The translations under genes were made by a program, and so were the position numbers. Below are positions 1 to 5,200 of a DNA stretch of 5,555 nucleotides, in pieces. Every line of letters starts with the position of its first letter. The stretch's first letter is position 1. The notes under the pieces were generated by a model that did not search any database, was not told the DNA's origin, and saw only the letters and a program-made list of their open reading frames with translations. Source of the DNA: an uncultured Clostridium sp. (lineage in GTDB: Bacteria > Bacillota_A > Clostridia > TANB77 > CAG-508); contig CAMXLV010000108.1 of assembly GCA_947244675.1 (NCBI GenBank), forward strand, positions 1 to 5,555, in the 5' to 3' direction.

Positions 1-52
1 ATATTACTCCTAAAACTATACCTAAATTTTTCTTAGTAAATTTTTTATCCAT
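1..52 (-). CDS. 5' end of a probably exported or membrane protein (partial)
   Basis: Only the first 17 codons are inside the window; the gene continues past position 1. The translation is MDKKFTKKNLGIVLGVI: a lysine-rich start followed by a hydrophobic stretch, as in a signal peptide or an N-terminal membrane anchor. The ATG at 52-50 is chosen because a perfect GGAGG (59-63 on the plus strand as CCTCC) lies six bases upstream, and no in-frame extension is needed. It follows the prepilin-like gene in the same direction, but an intrinsic terminator at 405-441 separates them, so it probably has its own promoter. The family cannot be named from 17 residues. A surface, lipoprotein or secretion-related product is inferred only from the N-terminus and neighbours. 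Confidence 0.75.
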   Translation of the reverse strand, partial: MDKKFTKKNLGIVLGVI

Positions 53-58
53 GGTAAA

Positions 59-63
59 CCTCC
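59..63 (-). promoter_or_regulatory. Ribosome binding site of the gene starting at 52
   Basis: The minus strand reads GGAGG followed by TTTACC and then ATG. This is a full Shine-Dalgarno core with a six-base spacer, and it fixes the start of the partial gene. Confidence 0.85.
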
Positions 64-123
64 ATACTTACATTGCTTTTAAAATTCATTTAAAAATATA
101 TTTTCTTTTTTATAAAAAACTTC

Positions 124-156
124 ATCTTCTAAAAAATATATTTAAATCTTCTAAAA
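124..156. repeat. Two 11-bp direct repeats with a 22-bp period
   Basis: ATCTTCTAAAA occurs exactly at 124-134 and again at 146-156, so the copies start 22 bp apart, about two helical turns. They lie between a candidate -10 box (168-173) and the start codon at 52, in the expected leader of the next gene. Such phasing is compatible with a protein binding the same DNA face. The motif TTCTAAAA also recurs in the AT-rich repeats at 571-737, so it may simply be local sequence style. No function is known. Confidence 0.5.
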
Positions 157-167
157 GCAAAAAAGAC

Positions 168-173
168 ATTATA
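168..173 (-). promoter_or_regulatory. Candidate -10 box for the gene starting at 52
   Basis: The minus strand reads TATAAT at 173-168, an exact sigma-A -10 consensus. No good -35 hexamer is found 16 to 18 bases upstream (the bases there are GT-rich), and AT-rich DNA produces TATAAT often by chance. If real, the leader would be about 110 nt long and would contain both 11-bp direct repeats. Confidence 0.3.
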
Positions 174-210
174 TATTACTATATATTTTCACACACTTTT
201 AATCTCCTGT

Positions 211-232
211 AAATGGTTGATATTAGCCATTT
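211..232. repeat. Short inverted repeat upstream of the candidate promoter
   Basis: AAATGG (211-216) pairs with CCATTT (227-232). The stem extends inward by three further pairs, two of them G-T, leaving a four-base loop. It lies about 40 bp upstream of the candidate -10 box and could be an operator or a small hairpin. It is not followed by a T-run, so it is not a terminator. Only the symmetry supports it. Confidence 0.3.
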
Positions 233-404
233 GTAGAATATTCTGGAAATTCTATTACGGAAGTTTTGTTCTATTGTTTTTTTACACTTTAATATTGTTT
301 CTATTACTTTTTTATTAAACTTCTCCTATTTTTCAAACTTTTTTATTTATTCATCTTAAACTACGTATTCCCCTAACAATATTTTAAAAAATTTATTAAA
401 TTGC

Positions 405-441
405 AAAAAAAATAGAGCTAAATTTTATATTTTAGCTCTAT
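405..441 (-). terminator. Intrinsic terminator, minus-strand direction
   Basis: Perfect 11-bp arms, ATAGAGCTAAA (412-422) and TTTAGCTCTAT (431-441), enclose an eight-base loop. On the minus strand the hairpin is followed immediately by eight T residues (A-run at 405-412). There is no comparable T-run on the other side, so it is unidirectional. It would end transcripts of the prepilin-like gene, whose restored stop is at 774-776, giving an unusually long 3' untranslated region of about 330 nt. Confidence 0.8.
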
Positions 442-570
442 CAAAATCTATGTAGCACTTACTACAAGTATTTTATATCTTATATTTAATTATATAAAAA
501 GATTTATTCATATTTTACATATTTATTAAGTTTAAAATATATATCCTTATATATTATCGTTTCCGTAATT

Positions 571-737
571 TATTTTGTTTATATATGAATTTTAAAATCT
601 CTTAATTTCTAAAAATTTATATATTTTTTAATTTTTTACTTCTAAAATTTATTCTCATATATAAATTCAAAAATCTTTTCTCTTCTAAAATTTATTTTGT
701 ATATATAGATTTTTTAAATCTTTTCATTTCTAAAACT
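571..737. repeat. Degenerate AT-rich tandem repeat, about four units
   Basis: Four units can be aligned at about 571-617, 618-649, 650-692 and 693-737. Three are 43-47 bp and the second is shortened to about 32 bp. Each starts near TATT with an ATATATA tract, passes an A/T block ending in AATCT or similar, and closes with TTCTAAAA followed by T or C. The array fills most of the stretch between the stop of the prepilin-like gene and its terminator. No gene is seen in 442-773 on either strand. Confidence 0.5.
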
Positions 738-773
738 CTTAATAATTTAATGGTTAATTCTACAATTTAGTCT

Positions 774-1888
774 TTAGTTATCTAAATACCAAACCTTCAA
801 AACTTCATTATATTCAGCCTTAATATCTGTCTTTAAGGCAACTACTGGTCTAATACCGTAAAAGATCACTCATATAAGAATCCACATTTACAGAACCATT
901 ATATCCTATATAGATTAAATTATCTGTACTACTTTGAGATGGAGAAGATAACCAATATCCATAACACGCATTATATGCATCATTATGTGGATAATATAGA
1001 GTATCTTTATATCCAGCCACTTCACTCATTTCAGTTGAACTTAAGCTAAATCCATCTACTTCAAGAGAATTTCCAATGTAATATCCGTTTTCGCCTGAAC
1101 TATAATATAATTCTTTTTCATTTTTATATTTTCCATTCCAACTTTCAATCCACATCTCTAATGTTGGACTTCCTATAGAATAATCTGCATAAGTATCTTT
1201 TACAAACTTTGTCCAATTTGAAGAATTCAATAATGTTGAAATACATTTTGAATTGCTCATATTACTATTTAAATTATATACTTTTGCCATAAACATTTTT
1301 TGTACATCATTATTTACTTCTTGATAATTTGGTTTATCTTCCCAATACATAACATTTGTGCCATCAGTTACCATTTTTGAAGCTTCTATATTTAAATATG
1401 ATGATGTATTTGATAAATAATCAGCTGAAATTAGAAAAATATTTTCTTCATTACTATAAAATATTTTCCAGTCATTTGTATAATCTCCATCTTCATTTAA
1501 ATCTATAGGATAATATACATAATCTCCATAATTACTTGGACTTACAATTTTAGCTAGTTTATTATCTGTTTTTACTTCTTCATCTGTAATTGCTGAATTT
1601 CCTCCATTTGTTTCTGAAGGAGCTTTCTGCGGTTTGGATTGTTCTTCAGAATTTTTATCTATAACACTAGAACCATCTTCAATTTTATTCATAAGTTCTT
1701 CACTATATGCCAATTTTGATTGTTCTTCTTCTTGTCCTTTTTCTGTTACCTCTTTAGATTTTATTGCTTTTGATAGTATTCCGTTCTCACCGAGATATTA
1801 ATAATACTGATATTCCAGCTAAAATTAATAAAACTATAATTGTTATAACAAGTACAACTATTGTAACACCTTTATCTCCCTTAAACAT
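774..1888 (-). CDS. Prepilin-like surface protein with C-terminal GIRPVV domain, split by two +1 frame changes
   Basis: The start is ATG at 1888-1886, with AGAGG seven bases upstream. Residues 1-32 are MFKGDK then the type IV prepilin-like hydrophobic helix beginning GVTIVVLVITIIVLLI. After a frame change the text continues GENGILSKA, a common continuation in clostridial pseudopilin-like proteins. Residues 40-100 are a charged Glu/Lys/Ser linker. About 118-370 form a compact domain with DYVYYPIDLNEDGDY, DWKIFY and LISADYL, then GYWLSSPSQ and IYIGYNGSVNV. It ends GIRPVVAL, like the close of DUF6273 or formylglycine-generating-enzyme-like surface domains; this family link is from memory. The continuous ORF is only 850-1713, opening at an internal TTG (Leu59). 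In-frame CGG at 1790-1792 and at 856-858 mark the two breaks. Skipping one base at each gives about 370 residues ending at TAA 774-776. The helix lacks the usual pilin Glu5 (Val). The product is expected to be exported and membrane- or fibre-associated; its ligand is unknown. It could be a pseudogene, a sequencing artefact or a recoded gene. Confidence 0.82.
850..862 (-). other. Frame-change site 2 (CGG codon before GIRPVV)
   Basis: In frame 0 the minus strand reads CTT TTA CGG TAT TAG, ending the ORF at 850-852. Skipping the C of CGG (858) gives TTA GGT ATT AGA CCA, that is Leu-Gly-Ile-Arg-Pro. It then continues VVALKTDIKAEYN to a stop at 774-776. Deleting one T from the preceding four-T run also restores the frame and gives Leu-Tyr-Gly-Ile-Arg-Pro, so the exact base is ambiguous. 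Confidence 0.8.
1787..1796 (-). other. Frame-change site 1 (CGG codon before GENGIL)
   Basis: In frame 0 the minus strand reads ATA TCT CGG TGA, stopping after 33 codons (1787-1888). Skipping the C at 1792 gives ATA TCT GGT GAG AAC GGA, that is Ile-Ser-Gly-Glu-Asn-Gly. This joins the prepilin helix to GENGILSKA without losing a residue. The downstream frame has no suitable start of its own: its first start-like codon is TTG at 1713, and no ribosome binding site is apparent. That makes two independent genes unlikely. Confidence 0.85.
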
Positions 1889-1895
1889 TTTCAAA

Positions 1896-1900
1896 CCTCT
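1896..1900 (-). promoter_or_regulatory. Ribosome binding site of the prepilin-like gene
   Basis: The minus strand reads AAGAGG, then TTTGAAA, then ATG. The seven-base spacing supports starting at 1888 rather than at the internal TTG at 1713, where the prepilin helix would be lost. Confidence 0.75.
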
Positions 1901-1934
1901 TTTCTTTTGAATTTATATTTTGGTTTTTTATTTA

Positions 1935-1943
1935 AGTATATCA
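1935..1943 (-). promoter_or_regulatory. Candidate extended -10 promoter of the prepilin-like gene
   Basis: The minus strand reads TGATATACT: a TG dinucleotide one base before TATACT, which matches five of six bases of TATAAT. This is an extended -10 arrangement, which tolerates the weak -35 region seen here. It predicts a leader of roughly 40 nt before the ATG at 1888. It lies between the inverted repeat at 1994-2097 and the gene. Confidence 0.4.
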
Positions 1944-1993
1944 TAATTATTAATGAATATTCTAGTCTTACTAATATTTATTTACGTATTTTA

Positions 1994-2097
1994 TATATAA
2001 GTTACTATTCAGCTCTTTATTTTTTTAATTAAACATAGTTTAAATTTATTCTTGAATTATTAAATTTACTATTAAAACTGAATAGTAACATTATATA
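1994..2097. repeat. Long-armed inverted repeat, possible MITE-like element
   Basis: GTTACTATTCAG (2001-2012) is matched exactly by its reverse complement CTGAATAGTAAC (2078-2089). With one unpaired base (2090) the pairing extends outward through TATATAA (1994-2000) and TTATATA (2091-2097), giving about 19-bp arms around a 65-bp AT-rich centre. The flanking TATATAA also occurs as a direct copy at 2092-2098, so it could be a target duplication rather than part of the arm. There is no ORF inside and no T-run after the hairpin in either direction, so a standard terminator is not favoured. It lies between the adhesin and the prepilin-like gene. Confidence 0.5.
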
Positions 2098-2141
2098 AAC
2101 TTTTACAAAACATCTCTTATTAGTATTTATTATTTTATTGA

Positions 2142-2245
2142 TAATATTAAATTCCAATAACTATTTATTATTAATATATACCAATATTTAAAATTCTAAT
2201 AACTATTTATATATACCAACATATAAAATACAAATAAATATTTAC
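2142..2245. repeat. AT-rich direct repeats downstream of the adhesin gene
   Basis: Two good copies, 2142-2184 and 2185-2219, share AAATTC, then C or T, then AATAACTATTTA, and both end in ATATATACCAA. A third decayed copy follows at about 2220-2245. The first copy has extra bases (TTATTA-type) before the shared end. They occupy most of the 2098-2292 interval; no gene, clear promoter or terminator is visible there. Slippage-type local duplication is the simplest explanation. Confidence 0.55.
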
Positions 2246-2292
2246 TATTAGTATTATCTAAAACATCAATAATCTTCTATATTTAGCACTAT

Positions 2293-5200
2293 CTATTTAC
2301 GTCTTTTCTCTCTTACATATCCTACTATTAATGCTAAACTTATCATACTTGTTAATAACACTATTCCTGCTACTGCTTCTTCTTTTCCTGTTCTTATACT
2401 CATCATTACTTTTGCCTCTGATTTATTATCATTTAAGTCTATTTCTTCAAAGTTTTTTACATTTGTTGTTTTTTCTATTTCTGCTTTATTTACCATACTT
2501 CCAAAGTTATCATTTCTATTTACCCAGTCTAGTACTACTTCTAGTTCTTTACTTTCTTTTGCTTTTAATTCTACTTCTGTTTCTAGTCTTCCATTTTCTC
2601 CATATCTCCAATATTCTGGGTTTTCTCCTGATACTGTAAATCCGCTTGGCAATATATCTGCTACTACTGCTGTTCCATCTATTTCTCCTGTATTTGTTAC
2701 TACTATATTGTATTTTACCTTAATTGCTGTTTCTCCTACTTTCTTTGCTGATACCTCTAGCTTTGTTAATTTTCCGTCTTCTGATATATTTGCCACATTT
2801 CCATTTACTACTGCTTCTTTTATTGTTTTTTCTACTTTGAAATTAAATGGTAATTTTCTATAATAGTATGTTACTATTTTGTCTTCTTGAGCATATGTTC
2901 CATTTTTGTTATTTGGTTCTTTTTCTTTTAAGTATTCATAGTATTCTATTGTTTTTTCTTCTGTTGTATATCCATCTCCTACATATCCAGACGTTTTGCT
3001 TCCTTCTGCTAGTTCTTCTCCTGTGTCTATGTCTACATATTTTGTTATTACATTTCCGCTTGGAATTCTTTCATAGTAATATGTTACATATATTGTATTA
3101 TTTGTTTCTACTATTTTTCTTATTGTTCCTTCTTTGTTTTCTGGCTCTGGGTCTGCTTTTCTATATCCTTCTATTACTTTTCTTGTTGTTTTATAATCCT
3201 CACCTATCTTGCCTTCCATTGTATCTTTTGTAGATAATTCTTTGTCTGTTCCTTTTTCTAAATAGCTTACTATTACTTTTCCTCTTATCTTCTTGTAGTG
3301 GTAGATTACTTCTTTTGGCTTTTCTGTCATTTCGCCTTTTGGCTCATCTCCTGTTACCTCTACAAATTCATAGTCTTCTATTTCTTTCTGTTCTGTTTCA
3401 TATGAATCTCCTACTTTTCCTGTTTGCTCTTCTTTTTCCTCTATTTCGTTTCCGTCTTCATCTACATATTTTACTGTTACTCCTCCTGATGGATTCTTTC
3501 TATAATAGTAGATTACTTCTATTGCTCCTTCTACGAAATTTCCTTCTGTGTTTCCTGTATCTTCTTCATATGTATAGTTTGCTATTTTCTTTTCTTCTGT
3601 TTTATATTCTTTTCCTACTTTTTCTTCTGTTTCTTTTCCTTCTGCTATCTCTTCTTTTGTTTCTATATCTACATATTTTACTATTACTTTTCCTTTGATG
3701 TCTATTTGTGTTTCGTGGTCATCTTTTACTTCGTTTTTGCTATCATCTTGTGTAAACTCTACTTTTCCTGTTACATTATTTATCATGCTATTTTCTTTAG
3801 CATCAATATCAACATATACTAGAGTAATTGCTTTTTGAACTTTGATTTTATAATCTCCGTCTTTTTCTGTATTTATATTTTCTATATTATATGTCCATGT
3901 TATTATATTTGTATTTTCATCATAAATACCATCATTTAAACTTGATTTCTCAATATCTATTCCATAAGGCAATTTATCCGTTATTGTTAATACTGCATCT
4001 CCTATATAGCTTGATATTGTTGCATTATAATTTATATCATAGCTTACTTCTTCTTTTGAACTTGTTATTTTTTCTGTTCCTGTTTTTGTTATATTGCTGT
4101 CTAAATATGTATTCAATAGTTTATATGAGTTAGTTACTATAATCTTATCTTCTGATTCTACTATTTTTGGAGTTCCATAATATTTTAAGTCGCCATCTTT
4201 TACTTCTGTTTCTTTTACACTATATTCTATTTCATTACTATTTTCATCATATTGCCTTAAGTCTTTAAATACATGGCTCCATCCATTTTTCTCTGATAAA
4301 ATTACTTCTTCTAATTTTTCTCCATTTGACTCATTTTTTCCATTTGCTGTTAATTGTATTTTTATTTCTTCTGGTCTATTTCCCTTTGTATCTTCATTAT
4401 CATTCCATACTTTTTCTACTGTTTTTTCTACTTTATAATCTTGTTTAATTACATTTTTGTCTTCTGCCTTTATTATTTCTTTTTCTTCTCCTGGATTACT
4501 TGAATGATTTTCTGGATAATATGTTATTATTCTTCCTTCTGCTGTATTTACCAACTCACCTAATTTATCTTTTCCTATGTATTTTATATTTATTTCTTTT
4601 GTTATTTCTTTTTCATAAACACCATTTGCATATGTGTTTATATTTTCTATTGTTTCTTCCCATGTAATTGTTTTGTTTTCTTTATTGTATTTTCCTTCTA
4701 ATATATTTGATTTTGACTCATCTATTTCTGCTGGTAATCTATCTTCTATTACTATTTTGGCTTTTCCTATATAGTCTTCTATTTTTACTTTATAGTTTAT
4801 TGTATAAATTATATTTTCATTATCTACATTTATTTCAACTATATTTGCTGTTTTTGTTATTGTTCCTTCTACTTTTTCGTCTATTAATTTATAGTAGTAG
4901 ATTACTTCTATATCTGTTTTAGTCATGGTTCCTTTATGCTTATCTGGTGTTTCATTTATACACTCATAATTTTTTGATACATTTTCTAATTTACTTGTTG
5001 TATAATCAGTTCCTATTGTTCCTTCTTGAATTTTATCTAATGCCTTACTTCCATCTTCTAATATAACATTATTAGTTGTATACTTATTAGTTTCTGCATC
5101 GTAAATATAATGATGTACTATTACTCTTGCTGGTATCTCTATTTCTACTTTATGCTTGTCTTCTTTTTCTTCTGTTTTTACTATTTTTTCTGGGTCTTCT

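Noticed and set aside
211..252. ATG-started 13-codon frame beginning MANINHL on the minus strand as a leader peptide
   Set aside because: It is very short, has no ribosome binding site in front of it, and overlaps another open frame. Nothing distinguishes it from chance.
1711..1713. TTG as the start of the prepilin-like gene
   Set aside because: No ribosome binding site precedes it, and the same frame continues upstream to GENGILSKA and, after one base, to a prepilin helix with a good start at 1888.
2001..2089. Inverted repeat as the intrinsic terminator of the adhesin gene
   Set aside because: The 65-base loop is long and no T-run follows the stem in the direction of transcription, so it does not fit the standard form.
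2331..4922. Several plus-strand open frames of 80-128 codons rich in Leu, Phe and Tyr (2331-2639, 2847-3233, 3315-3698, 3891-4133, 4668-4922)
   Set aside because: They lie wholly antisense to the adhesin gene and mirror its purine-rich Glu/Lys codons. They have no ribosome binding sites and show only low-complexity hydrophobic text.
2851..5130. Regularly recurring sequence resembling a CRISPR array
   Set aside because: The recurring ATAATAGTA-type and ATTACTT-type blocks are the codons for the EVIYYY end of each MucBP repeat. The spacing is about 200 bp, and everything is in one reading frame.
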